Source of the DNA: Apostichopus japonicus | Lineage: Eukaryota > Echinodermata > Holothuroidea > Aspidochirotida > Stichopodidae | Direction of reading: 5' to 3' | DNA length: 64,000 nt | Assembly: GCF_037975245.1 (NCBI RefSeq) | Contig: NC_092565.1 | Coordinates: forward strand, 4,897,499 to 4,961,498 | Shown: positions 24,957 through 38,400 of the stretch, in pieces | Position numbering within the stretch: position 1 is the first letter of the stretch | How the letters are laid out: each line of letters begins with the position of its first letter | Position numbers and translations under genes: made by a program | The notes under the pieces: generated by a model | The model's input: the letters and a program-made list of their open reading frames with translations, nothing else | The model's database searches: none | What the model was told of the DNA's origin: nothing

Positions 24957-25936
24957 CGTACGCTAAGATATATAAAGATGATGATAAAGATCTAAAGATT
25001 TACATGTAACAGGTATAAAGAATGATAAACATTGATTAAATAAGAGGATTCAATTAGTTATTAAAAGGGGAATAAATGAAGGCAAAATGCATGGTACTAC
25101 TGAATGGAATGGTGACTTGGAAGGTTGTGTGGAAGCAGTAGAAAAGTGTTTTTTTCCTTCTGGACACATGAATAATTTGTTTAGATCAAGTACCTCACAT
25201 CCTATCAAATCCAAAGTATAACTATAAGAAACAGTATGAATTACCTAGGCCTAGAGAACTGTAGGTGCAGCTATGCTGCTTCCTCATCATACTCACGCTT
25301 GTTCAATGCAAGCTGGCTAAGCCTATGTCACCTTTTCATCGGGCTAAGGGATAACAAGGCTATAGTTAGAAGTGTTTAAGTAAATTAAGAAATAAAGACC
25401 CATTCAGAGCCTTTAGTGTTGGTGTTGAAATTTACATTATGGGAAAGGCCTATAGCCTAACACAGTTAGGATAGGACAGGCATTGAAATAATTCAGTCAT
25501 AGCCTATGTGATTGATGATTACTGTTAATAATAAGAGCTATAATCGGGAAGATTTTGATGTTTTTAATGCTTCGTCAGTAGACACTTTCTGATATATGTA
25601 CAACTTACATGTTGATGCTAAGACTACCTTAAGACTCCAACTGTCGACCTCGTCAGTCATTCAGTAACATTATTTCATCATACTGTACTTCAACAATTCA
25701 AATCCCATGCTTTACACAGCGATCACGAATATGTAGGTAGCAGACGACGTCTGGATCACAGACGCACACCAGGTAGGAAAAACAATGATAGAAAAATTCT
25801 TAAGGATAACTTTACTTGACAAAAGATGCAAGTTTGCACATTAAAATAAAAAAATTGAACTAGCAAGAACAAACGCATTTTTAGGGATGTTTATTTAACT
25901 ATCATTTCTAGGCGTATATTTCGGTTTAAGAGCAAG
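24957..25936. promoter_or_regulatory. Divergent SMIM8/POLM intergenic promoter region
   Basis: 980 bp separates the start codons of two oppositely oriented genes. No TATA box is obvious near the POLM ATG. It must hold 5'UTRs and both promoters unless distal exons exist. Inference from arrangement only. Confidence 0.4.
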
Positions 25937-28900
25937 ATGGCAGCTGCCGGAGGGAAACTACCCTCGTCGGGCTCCAGATCAAGCAAAGATCCCGCGGTTA
26001 TGTTTATCGTAGGGAGTAAAATACAGAAAGTTCGACTAATTCACATGAAGAAAAGCGCAAACAAGAAAGGATTTTTGGTGGATGAAACTCTTTCGTAAGG
26101 GCTTATGTTGATTCCGAATCCTTTTTCATGTTGTTAATCCTGTAACATTGGCTGTTAATGTTGTTATGCCGTCAACCATACATAAGTACTACTTCCACGA
26201 ATTTAACATTTGACTCATCACACCTCAAACTTCATTTAGCTACAGAAAACAGCCCTCCTATATTCTAATTAAAACAAATATCTAAATTACGCTAGTGACC
26301 ATCAAATCTAGTCTGCAAGGAATTCAATGAATGACTGTTCGATATGAAAAAAGAGGCAACTACAGGCCATCAGGATTTCTTCACTATGGACATGAAACAA
26401 AATACTATAGCCCAAGGTCTTTAAAATTGTGTGGGTTATCCCTGCTCAGGTACAATCATTTGGTTTTTCAGATTCAAGCCCTCCTAACTTTTGACCTGCA
26501 CTAATTCCATTGGAGCTTGGTCTACTCAATATGGGACTGTCCATGTTCCCCTTTTTGAAAGTATTATTGAAAGGAAAGTCCATTGGGAAACTTACTTTTG
26601 ATTGATAAAATGGAACATATTCCAAGCATAGTGCATGGGTTCTTTAGATATTGATGATAAAAGTTGTCACATTCATACCAAAAGTGAACTTGAAGCAAAG
26701 AGGTGTGTCATAGTGACAGCAAAATGCTTAGTGTTACTTTACTTTATTTGTCACTTTGTTGTTTTTACTTTGTATCGGATTTTAACTAAAGGGATTATGT
26801 GAACCTCTAAAGAGTTTGCTTAATTGCTATACAGTATATAGTTTGCTATTAAAATTGTGGTAATGATTCCAACCATGTAATATTTAGCTTCACAGTTAGC
26901 ACCACTGTAAAGAGTACAGCTCAAATATGAGCCTACTTGAAAGTGACTTTCAAATAACATCACTGCATAGCAAACTTTCTCTTTCTAATGATATGTCAAG
27001 ATGGTCAATACTTCAGAGTTGTAATTATTTTTCAAGATGTTTTTCAATGAAGTAATATGGTTTCTCAATTAGAGAAAAGTTAATGTATGTGCATTAAGTA
27101 TCTCGTGAAAGTACAGTATAATTGTTTCACTTGTTCTCCTGAATATTGAGGATTAAAGGTAATAGACCTGTATTGCCCCCAAATATGCTAGAAAATGAAT
27201 GGTCACCAATGCTCAAATTTCAACAAGCTTTTCACAGCCACTGTTACAGAAATTACCCACATAAAGATAATAGAACTGTTGACTTGAATGTTTGTCAATG
27301 TCAAAGACCAATTTGGAGAATCAGAGCCTCTCGGAAAGTACTTTTGAAAACTTTTTGAAAGCAATTTAAAGCATGTTAAAATTTGGTGGCAATAATGATG
27401 ACCTTTAACCTTTGCATACCTTTATAATGGACCCAATAATAATGACCTTGAACTGTGTGCTGCTTTCTTAAAGCTTTGTCATAATGTTAGTTGAGAGTGC
27501 TTGCTTTGAGCAGTGCGTGGTATGATTTTTTTATTTTTTATTCCAAAACGTTGCAGAGAAAAAGTGACTCATATTATCTCTGAACTGGAAACACAAGATC
27601 AAGTTGTCAAGTCTTTGAAAAAGTCTCATCCGTCCTCTGATGTTGAAAAGATCTGTGGTCAATGCCATGTCGTTACACTCGAGTATTTCACTTCTTGCAT
27701 GGAAGAGGGAATCTTTGTGGAAGTTTGTGACCATCACAGACTGAAGACTGGAAAGCGGGTAATTTTGAGGACAATTTAATTTTTGTTTGTGTTTTTGAAA
27801 ATTGAAGTAATGCAACAGATCATGTATATACATAGCCACAGTTGATACACTTTCTAAATACCCAATATTTAAATGGATATTGCTGATGAAAGTGTAAACC
27901 AACATGACCATGACAATAGAAACATGAAGGCACACACTTAGATGCACTCTAAAAAACCAGTATGTTTGATTTAAATTAATTTCTAACAATTTTATCTTTA
28001 AAATAAAATAAAACTGTTAGCGAACTGCTTATCCACTAGAGAGCCTGTGTAAGAATTTTATCTTTCATCTTGTAAATGAATTGTAATCAATAATCTGCAC
28101 ATTATTATCAAATTTGTTTGTTCCTCTAAAGGTTGCACCTATTATGCAGAGCAAGACAGAAGAAAATCCTTATGAGAATGCCAAATATTGCTGTCAGAGG
28201 ATAACTCCTTTACATAGCGTCAACAAGAAGTTCTCGGTGAGATAGCCTACAAGCTTCCTCTGTAATCTTTCTTTCCTCCATTTTACCCTGTATCGTCAAA
28301 TTGTTAAAACAAATGCAGCCTGTTCAAAAAAAGTAATGTTACGTTTAAAAATCTTGGGACAAATGTAATAAAAACGACTTTATATTTCATTGAAGGCAAA
28401 TCATCAAAGCAACCAAGCAAAAAACATTCTTTATTAAAGATATTACATTGTATGAGGCCACTTAAGTATATTATTGAAATTAATTGAAATTGATATAATT
28501 GATGATGGATAACAGAAAGATCCAGTATCGACAGCAAGTTATCAGTGAAACCAAAGATTGTGTAGACTACAGCAATATATCTGTTTTCCTAATGACATTT
28601 TTCTGACAATGAAAAAGTGTTAAATATGCCATCATTGATATCACAATTGGAGAGGAAGATCAGCACATCTCCTTGTCCCTCCCCTTCTCTCTTCTGTCAT
28701 CTTCTAATGTGGAAAGAACTTGCTCACAATGACAAACAGCTGCCCCACTTTCTCCCGCTCTGACCCTAGTCAGGTCTTTACAAAGATGCCTCCCATGGTA
28801 ACGATGCATTTCGGGTTTGCCAGAAAATTGACAGTGGACCCATTGGTCTGATCTTTGATTTTTGGCTCAGTTTTTCCAGAAACGATGAATTAGGAAGGTT

Positions 28901-31900
28901 CATCTAGTAACTCCCCATGATGTCAGTGGAGGTCATTGCGGCATAGATATTTAAACTCTTTATGTAAGGTAGAGGTAGATGCTTAGGGCATTATGTGTCA
29001 TGAAAACTTGAACATTGCTATATTTAGACATACCAAATAAATGGATTCACTGTTCTTTAATTTCTTGTTTTTGTCAATTAGGATGCCCTAGAGTTGCTAG
29101 AGAAACATGCAGATTTTCTTGGAGGTGATAATAACCTTGGCAGGGCGTTGGCATTTCGCAAAGCATCTGCTGCACTTCGCGCCTACCCTAAACAGATCAA
29201 AAGCATGGGAGATGTTGAAGACTTGTATGATCTGAAAGGAGGGAAGCATTGTAAAAGAATCATACAGGTAAGGTTACAAAGCTGTTTGATTGAGTTTTTA
29301 GTTGAGATTTGGCAAAAATATTTATGCTGAAGACAAGAAAATGCAGCTGTGTGGAGAGGATTGCAATTATGTATAAGAGAGAAGAAATGAAGCTCTGACC
29401 TTAGCAAGGTCAAAGTTTGAGGGAGTGTTGTGGTCAAATGGTTAAGGCAGTGGATTTGTGATCTAAGGATTGCAAGTTCGAGTCCTGGCCAGATCATTGC
29501 GTTGTGTCCTTGGGCGAGGTACTTTATCTCCATTGCCTCTCTTCACCCAGGTGTATAAATGGGGACCTGTGACATAAAACTGTCAGCTGGGCACGGTTTA
29601 GCTGCTGCCAAGTGGAGGGATTGTCTCTTTGTTTGACAGGTTATCGTTGACCGGGGTAATATTGTTAAGCGCTTTGAGCCTTTGAGAAAAGGCACTATAT
29701 ATTAAAAAATATATGAATGAACAAGCCTGGGAAAGTGCTCTCCAGAAGGTAACTGGTAAAATAGAAAAAGCAAAGGTTAGAAAAGCAGAAGGAATTACAT
29801 ATCATTTGGTAAAGTTAATGTATATAAAAAGAAAACTAGCACATGAGAGGACATTAGGAATTGATTTGAAGGACAGCTGGATGATAAAAGGACGGCACAA
29901 TATATGCACTCTTGTAAACTTGTATACATTTAAATATGTATATATCCAACATGTTATTTGACTTCTATTCTCAGGAGTTACTGGAAGATGGATTTTCAAC
30001 AGAAGTAGAAAACATCCAAGGAGATGAATGGTTCGAGGTCATGCAGGTAAGTTCATTAAAAGCAGAGAAGAATATTGATGTCGGTGACCATTTGTGGCAA
30101 TTCTAGCATGTTTTAGATGCAAAGGAGAGTACCTCTAAGGAAGAACATCATTTGAGCAGCATGAGTACATAATAGAAAATTTGAAAAAGAGAAAGTTATC
30201 TTATACTGTCTTATCAAGAATTAAGACTATTTAAATTAAGAAGTTACTCAGTGCATACATGTATGGTGTTGGTCTAAGTTTCTCTTCACAACATTTGGTT
30301 ATTGTGTTGCTCATAAAGGCTCACTTGGTTTCAATAATCCTATTCTTAAAGGGTACTGAACCTTTCATAATTTCAGGACTATTTGATATTCGATTTGTTG
30401 GCTGATCTTCCCTCCTTCCCACCCCCATCCCCAAATGTAAAGGAAAACATTCAACTTTCATTCATTACTTCATAGGGATTCTTTAAACATATGAAAGTTG
30501 TCAGAGCTAAAATGTGTAGATCTATGTACAAAATGGCTTGGATCCTAACACTGATGTTTTTATATCAAGTTGAACACACACATAGCTTATGGTATGTAAA
30601 AAAAAAGGAAAGCCAACAAGCAAAAAAGGAGTAATCATGAAAACAGTTTTTAAATACAAGTTGCCCAAAAGTTGTCGGTTTGCCACCCCTACTTGTATAT
30701 TTGCTATTAACACACTACTCTTGTTACAAGTTTTACTGTGTGTGATGCTACTTTTCATCTTTCAATAGGCTTTCACAGGTATCTTTGGATGTGGCCCTGC
30801 AACGGCACGAAAGTGGTATGATCTGGGTCATCGCACCTTGGACGACATTAGACGTTCGGAATATTCGAACCTCTCGATTGAGCAAAGAAAAGGTAAGGTC
30901 AAGTAGAATTCCTTCCACCAAGGAAATGTTATACTATGAGTTACGATTGATGACTTGAGGGGCCTGGTAAAGTTAACAGAATCATTTCTCAACCTATATT
31001 CACATTAAGCTTGAACTGACAATTGTAAATTGAAATTTACTCAGTATTTTATTCTCTTCTCCCAAATAAAATTCATTTCTACGTCAGTAAAAGTTGTTTG
31101 CCATGATGAGGTTATTCACTCATGTTCTTGCCGTATACATTCATGAAACTTCTGAAAATTCATGAAAGTTTTAAAAATTCAAAGCTTAATTTGACTATCG
31201 AGAAGTTCATTTCACCAACTAGTGTACAAATATGTTCATTACATTTTTTTTATTTGGAATATTCCTTAAACTATCATCAATTCTATTCCTTTTCTGCACT
31301 CTTACAATTTTCATCCAATAAAGATATTAATTTTTTTGGTCGTGGGAATTTTCCCTTTTCTCGTAGGTCTGGAGCATTTCACTGACTTAAACACACCTGT
31401 AACACGACGAGAAGCAGAGAAGATACACTCCATCGTGAAAACAGAAGCAGAAAGAATATTGCCAGGAGTTACAGTCATTATGACAGGAGGGTTTATTCGG
31501 TAATCTACTTTGAATGGGGAATCCAGGGTTTTATGAAACTTCAACAATCACACTGAAATGTCATCATATTTTGCCCTCCATTTAAGCTAAAAGCTGCTAA
31601 AAGATTTCATAAGAACTGTTTCTGGAGGTTTGGTCCATCCATGGTTTTTCTCAGACATTAAGGGGCGTCCAATTAGAGAAATTGATTCTCTCAGTGCAGG
31701 TGGATGCGTTGAGTCTTGTGGTTTAAACACTTGTTGAAGTTTGATCACAGGTGAAACTGAAAATTATTTAACTTTCTAGTATATTTGAGGTCACCTTTTG
31801 ATTGCATTATCAACTGAGAGCACTTTTTTTTTTTTTTAATGAGTAAAATTTTCTTTGCAAAATGAATAGGAAATTTGAAAGTGCTGATATTGTATATTTA

Positions 31901-33869
31901 ATTTATGTTTGAGATAAAGAAATACATAAAAGGAGGAGTTTGTCCCAAATATTTCTCAACAATTTTTTTTGATGAAGTAACCTAGAAGGCACGTAAGTTG
32001 TAAGCCTAATTAGATCTGACTAAAAGCAAAAAATATGCCTGGAACCTGGAAATGATTATCTGTAATTTGCTATTAATTTTTACCTTTAAACAAAGGTATC
32101 TGAAAATATGGTCCGTTGGGTTACTCCACAGATAGACATATTGCGGACCGCATGCAACCCCTCTGTGACTTACATGCACACTCACAGCAGGAACACTTTT
32201 GAAGCCTTATTAATGTGGACCATGTATTACCCTATAACACAGAAAGCAAGAAAAATACATCCAAAACTAGGTCCTTGTAAGTCCATCACAAATGCCAACT
32301 TTACTTTATAAGAGAATTTATGAGAGTAATTTTACATGCTCCAATGAGATCCTTTTCCAATTTTTTCCTCAGGGGTAAAGATTCGGGTCACGACGTTGAC
32401 TTCCTCATCTCCCATCCCGAAGAGGGTAGAGAAGAGGAGCTATTGGCACAGCTCCTTCAAAACCTGAGAGCTCACCTCATCTACACGGACGTTCAGAGGA
32501 ATACGTACGGCGAGGCACCGATATCGGTCAAACGTCAGAGCGTCATGGACCACTTTGAGAGATGTTTCAGCATCTTCAAATTACCAAAAGATGAAGACGT
32601 GGTGACTACATCCGGCATAGACGAGGAACGAATTCACGCAGATGAAGAAGAACCGTCATCGCCTTGTAAGAAGCTGAAGACTTCTGGGAGAAGCAGTGGA
32701 TCTACTCATGGAACCAGTGAAAATGAATCAAAGTAAGAACCTCTTATTATCATCTTGTTTTTTCCCATATTGAATATTAAAAGAATGTCAATATTAGCTT
32801 TCTCAAACCTTAAAATGGTTTTTGATTTACTATTCGGGTTACTGTTTACCCCCCCCCTAAGTAGTGAAAGAGGTTTTGATAAATCAGCCTCAATTCATGC
32901 ATGTATCATGATTTAGTTTGTTTTTGCAATTATTCAAGGTGAATCGTTTCTTCCGTTCCATTAATTGTTGGTTATTATGGTGTGATGGCCATTGATAATG
33001 TTATATTATGAGTGGGATCCTGGCTCAGTTGATTAAATAGAAGATACATTACAAGTATAGTATGCAGTGGGTTATGGGTTTTGAGGTGAGGGTGAGTTAC
33101 GGGAGAATATTTCCCCTTCCCCTCCCTCTATCCCCCTCACTTCTTCCTCTCTCCCCTACCCTTCTGGTCCTTGTAATCTCTTTGCTTGTGGCAAATTTCA
33201 CTCCTGTCATTGCTAAACTAAGCGGTGTTCTCAGTGATGTGCACACCATCGTAAAGACAACAGATTAAATACAAAAGCTCTATTGTTATTCTTCTGTAAC
33301 AGATCATGGATTGCCAGAAGGGTAGACTTTGTCATGACGCCAGCCAGTCAGCATGCCTTTGCTCTCATGGGCTGGACAGGCTCTCGAATGTTCTGTCGTT
33401 CCATTCGAGACTACGCCAATAAAGAAATGAATATGATATTAACCAGTCATGGACTATTCGACAAAGTAAATGTAAGGAGCAACATTCTTTTGGGGTGGGG
33501 GGGGTACATTAGGTGGTAATGTGATGGTAGGAAGGGTTGGGGGTGGGGTAGGAGGGGTGAAGAGTACTTGGTGAAAAATTGATCATGCTTACATACTCCA
33601 AAGGTAGTAAAATATCTGGCCTATGTAAGTCTATAAATTGGATAAGTTTTTGAAATGATTCAGGGGATGACTTTATAATGTCCTGTAGGGGGAAGTGTTT
33701 ACTACTTTATGTGCTACTGGGATGTCATGCAGTACTTTGTATAAATCTTGTGGCAAAACAGACTCTTTTTGATTTATTACAGAACTGTTCCTTGGAAGCC
33801 AAGACAGAAAGAGAGATATTTCAGCATCTTAATCTTACCTACCGAGAACCTCACGAGAGAAATTGCTAA
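25937..33869 (+). CDS. POLM: Family X DNA polymerase, Pol mu/TdT type, complete, 10 exons
   Basis: Template-directed and template-independent gap filling in end joining is the known role of this subfamily. Exons: 25937-26094, 27557-27758, 28132-28236, 29082-29267, 29975-30046, 30769-30892, 31367-31499, 32373-32732, 33303-33471, 33783-33869; all are GT-AG and in phase, giving 531 aa (human Pol mu 494, TdT 509). BRCT domain at about 20-112; 8-kDa domain about 156-235, in which the dRP-lyase lysine of Pol beta/lambda is replaced (KHCKRIIQ); helix-hairpin-helix FGCGPATARKW near 246; palm motif GGFIRGK..GHDVDF with D334 and D336, third acidic residue D455 in RRVDF; GW at 470-471 (MGWTGS), the Pol mu/TdT version of the sugar gate. 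Loop 1 (about 365-385) is full length. A 50-residue acidic/basic linker (399-448) is longer than in vertebrates. TdT versus mu identity is unresolved; one ancestral-type gene is likely. Confidence 0.93.
29422..29712 (+). mobile_element. tRNA-derived SINE in POLM intron 4
   Basis: A clear polymerase III head: A box TGGTCAAATGGTTAAGGC and B box AAGTTCGAGTCCTGG, correctly spaced. The body ends in AAGCGCTTTGAGCC then AAAAGGCACTATATATTAAA, a tail type shared by SINE families in many marine animals. About 290 bp long, same orientation as the host gene. It is the best preserved SINE in the window. Confidence 0.75.
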
Positions 33870-35417
33870 GAGGAGAAGAACAAGTTTCAGGGATCATGCT
33901 ACACATTTCCTACCTCAGAAATATTCATTTTTTTTATCATTTTTTATGAAAAAGTACTAGATGATTTTGTCATTTTAGACATGAACTCTGTAAACTTTGC
34001 ATTCGTAAGAGATCTCTCATTTAAGTATGACTTTTATTTGATCTGAAATCTAATTTGCATAGAGAGCTAGATAGCATTAGCAATATGTAATCAGTACCTA
34101 AAAACCAGACATTTACCGTAGTATAAAAACATGCACTATACACTTCTGCAATTGTAACTTGCCACAAAATCTATTGACTTGCAAGTGGTTTATAATTTTT
34201 TATCTGAAGAAAGCTTTCATTGCCAGGTGGAAGTGGTCTAAGTTAATGAGTATTCCTACCCTTTTATAGGGTGAAACTTTGATTCAATGAGCTTGGCAGT
34301 AAGCCATGTATGATCAGAGCTATTGAAGGAATGTTAGGATTGTTTGCCTATCTGTGCTCAAATTGGAGTAGATAGATGGGTAAATTACGATCAACAAAAT
34401 TTTATTTTCTGTTTTTTTAATTCTGTGAATCTATCCAGCACTTACATAAGACAAAGAGAGAGAAAACTGTAAAGACGACATGGCCAGGGAAACTTGGACT
34501 TTTGTAAACTCCCCCCACCACTTAAATTATATACTTTTGTTGTACTATCAAAACACTGTGGTACAGGTAGGCTACCAGGTCGATCCATCTCTTGAACTCT
34601 TTGGCGGTATCGTAGGTAAAAACAGTTCTCGCATAAATTAGCCCATCAAAAGTACTACCATATGTATGTAGAGTTGACCTATCTGATAAAAATTATACAA
34701 AATGACAAAAATCATTTATCTAATATAATAGTACTATGTGTTATGTTTATTTTTTTTTATACAAAAATGTATTAAACAACTCTGTTAACTATTTATACAT
34801 AATCTGATAATCTGCAGTCCCTTTCCCTCTTTCTGTCTTTCACAAAAAGGAGAAGCACTTAAAGGTTGAAAGAGAAACTTATAAATGTTAGCATGTGAAC
34901 ACATATATTGGCAACAGTGGTAACTTGTTTACCTTCGATGTTTCAAAACAATTGCCTATGGCTACCTTTCTATGAATAGTATGCTAGTGTTGGGAGTTAA
35001 ACGACCAAAGAGAAAACATCTCTAAAAGCACACGGTGATAATATATAGCAAAAATGATAAGTGAGCAAAATATATGTAGGTTGGAAAGCTATTAACATTC
35101 CCAAATATCTGTATCATCTATATCATCTATAATAAACACAATATCAGTACACTCGTATAGTTTATAATATCATATTTACCTAACATCATAATTAGTTAAT
35201 TATGTATGATACCAAACAAAAGTTCATCTGAAATATATGTATTTTTAACAGATTCACATTTTTTCTTTGTTCTCATTGGATATGTAGTAAGTAAAAGTGT
35301 GTCAATGCGTTAAAATGCCTCCGTCAACATGGTCCCAATTTCAGTAAAACTACAAAGTTTTTACAATGTCATCTTCCATGTGCAAGATTCATTCCAGCTA
35401 AACTATAGCTTTTCTTG
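33870..35417. other. Convergent 3' ends of POLM and RCCD1
   Basis: Shared 3' region of two tail-to-tail genes; no ORF of note. Candidate poly(A) signals for POLM on plus are ATTAAA at 34771 and AATAAA at 35131. For RCCD1 on minus, TTTATT at 34746-34751 is one option. Overlapping 3'UTRs are possible. Confidence 0.4.
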
Positions 35418-38400
35418 TTATTGAGAGATGTCATTCTCTAACACAAAGAAGGTATTCCACTCTCTACAGTAAACGTCCACAACTCTGCACCCCCCATCTG
35501 CAAACCTTTCTACCCTTGTCGGGGTATCCTGGGTCCATTCGTTACCGTGTCCGAGCTGCCCCCATCTTCCAGAACCCCAGGTATATAAATGCCCATCTCT
35601 AGTCACTGCTGCTGTGTGCCTGGATCCACAACTTGCTGATTTGATCAGAACCTCTTTGGGTGGGGACATGTCCAGGATTTGTGGAGACATGAGAAATGTA
35701 ACATCTTCTGTATCAATTTCTGTTACAGAAATATCCTGAAAATAAGGAAGATCAAAACGGTCCATTGTTCAAATCATTTCTGTATTTTTCTGTCTAAGGA
35801 GCAAGTTCTGTACCTCTTAAAAGAAATTAGAATTTTTGGCTTAGAAGAACTGCTTGACATGCTTTCGGATAAAGACCAGTATTAGACATAAGCAGAAAAG
35901 GTAGAGAAGCGATAATATCATTGGATGGCAGGATTGTTTTGTTTCCTTTGATTTGATCGCATTGGATAGTTTGGAAGGGTGGCTCAGTGGGTATTCCATT
36001 CTCATTCATTCTGTAAATTTCTCATGATTGCAAGTTTTTTGTTGTTGCAATTCACCATTTCATGTAAAAAGGACAACAATGGAGACCCCCTTCCCCCTCC
36101 CACCCCCTGAACCCCTCCAACAAATCTACTGAATCATCCATGATAGCTCAAACATTAACCATTCATTTTTATGTATTCTGCATTGACCGTCTAGATCCAA
36201 ACAAAGGCAAATAGAACAAGGTGACACAACTTACAGATGCATTGTTATATAAACAACTTGTTTAACATTCACTGTCAAAACTTCTGCGACAATACTCGCA
36301 TTTTATTAAATGCGTCACATTTAATGAGAGTGAATTCTATGATTCAACGTCTGAATGGTCAAGTTTGAACTCGATTTCCATTTTCTACCTTGGGATGTTC
36401 TAGGCTAAATACAATCATGACTACCCATCTTGACCGTGTCGGAAACGAAACGTGTCGGAAACGAATCATTGACAATAAGTTTACAGTGACTATTTACCTC
36501 TTCTTTCGCTGAACTATTCCCAGTCATCTCATCTTTGCTTGCTTCGTCTTTCCCACTCCATCTTCTTTTCTTGGCTAACGGAGAGCGGGACGTAGATTTG
36601 TCCTTCTTGGTTTGTTTGGGAAATCCAAGCTGACCACTTTCGTTCCAGCCCCAGATGTATAGATCGCCATACTCTGTGTAAATTAAAAACATATATGTGA
36701 GAAGTAAATGGTCGGTAGGATGATGATAGCAAACTATTGCCAGCACAGTATTACAGCGTTACAAAATGATATCACTTCATTACAGTACATTTATATACCA
36801 TCATTAACCGTTTTACCATGATTCCAGCAGAACTCAAATAACTTCTTAGAATGATAAAGCTATGAATTTTATATGATTTAAGAATAGTTTGTAATACCTC
36901 CATGTTCCGGTCACCAATCTCCAGGATTTTATTGGAAAAGGTCAATGCTACACCTTCTTGCAGATGGCAGGTCTGACATTTCATTACAATGTAATACAAT
37001 ACAATGTAATACAATGCAATACATTGTATTACAATACAATGTAATACAATGCAATACATTGTATTACAATACAATGTAATACAAAACTGCAATAAAATAC
37101 AATACAATACAAATATCTATAATTTGTATTAAGTAGAAGAAATGGACTACAGTGAACATTTTCTGCTTTACTATACTAAAAAATTGCATCAAATAATTAC
37201 ATGAAATGAAGGTTTCGATAAATACTACCACTGATATTTAAATGATCTCAAAACCTGGAGACTGACAAAGCTTACTACAATTTGAATAAATAGTGGGCTC
37301 CTTCCATTACATTGGATGCGAAGATTTCAAATAACCATCAATTAGCCATAAATTTAACCTTCAAAATGAGAGGAATGAGACGTACCACTGACAGCTGCGG
37401 AGTGCCATCCGCCGGCACTTATGTCCTTTATTGGAATAGCGGCTATTGCATCAACCTGGGTTGGTGTTTGAACTTTATCCTCAACAACACCATGTCCCAG
37501 CTGACCACGGCTGAAGAAATAATTATTAAAATTAGAAGAAAGAAAACAAATTGGCTAAAGCTTAAAGGCAGAGTCATATCATGATGCTATTAAAGCAGCC
37601 ACATTTGGATGTCGGGACAGATGAATGGACCTGAAGCTCATCAAGGTTGGGTGACACTCCAAACGGGAGGAGTTAGTTAATTGTGTTTTCCACAAATATC
37701 TGAGAAGCAAATGCAAATTTCATTCTTAAAAAATGCACTTTCCATTAAAACTACAAAGCCTACAGGCTTATTGATTCCTTGCCAAATTTTACATGACAAT
37801 CTTTAATGTTAACTGCAAATAAGGCTCTTGTACATAATAAGGTGGACCTGCATACGAAGTATGAAGTGCATCCAAGTTGGAGTTAGATTCCGATAACAAT
37901 GATTCATGACCTCTGTCAAACTCACATTTAACCTTTGACCTAAAAATCGAAAGATATATGAGGTATGAACATTATTCACACTTTGTTGTTGGAGTCGTTG
38001 TGTACAAAATATCCAAACTTTGACTTATGTTGAACTCAAATAACCTTTGACCTATACAAAAATGATAGATATGTTGTACTCAATGAGGTGGATCCACATA
38101 CCACGTATGTAGTTGATCAAAGCTGTACTTTTTGGCTTTGACCGATGATGACCTCAAATGGGCTTTGAGCTCCACCTTCAGAAGGGTTTTTGTACTTAAT
38201 AAGATGGATCGATATATTAAGTACAAACTTTCTTTTTCGATTATATTGTTTACAAGGTTTTCATGCTTAACCTATGTAGACGTCAAATGACCTTTGACCT
38301 CTGCAAAAGGTTCTTGTAATTCTTAGTCATTCAATCTTCTTTCTTTATGACCTTCCACATCTATGAAAAACAATTTTGTTCTTGATCTCACTGGGATTTA

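Noticed and set aside
27531-27989. 152-codon minus-strand ORF
   Set aside because: Antisense shadow of POLM exon 2; the plus strand reads a BRCT domain with correct splice sites.
29713-29961. 82-codon plus-strand ORF
   Set aside because: Intronic sequence of POLM; exons 4 and 5 join in frame without it.
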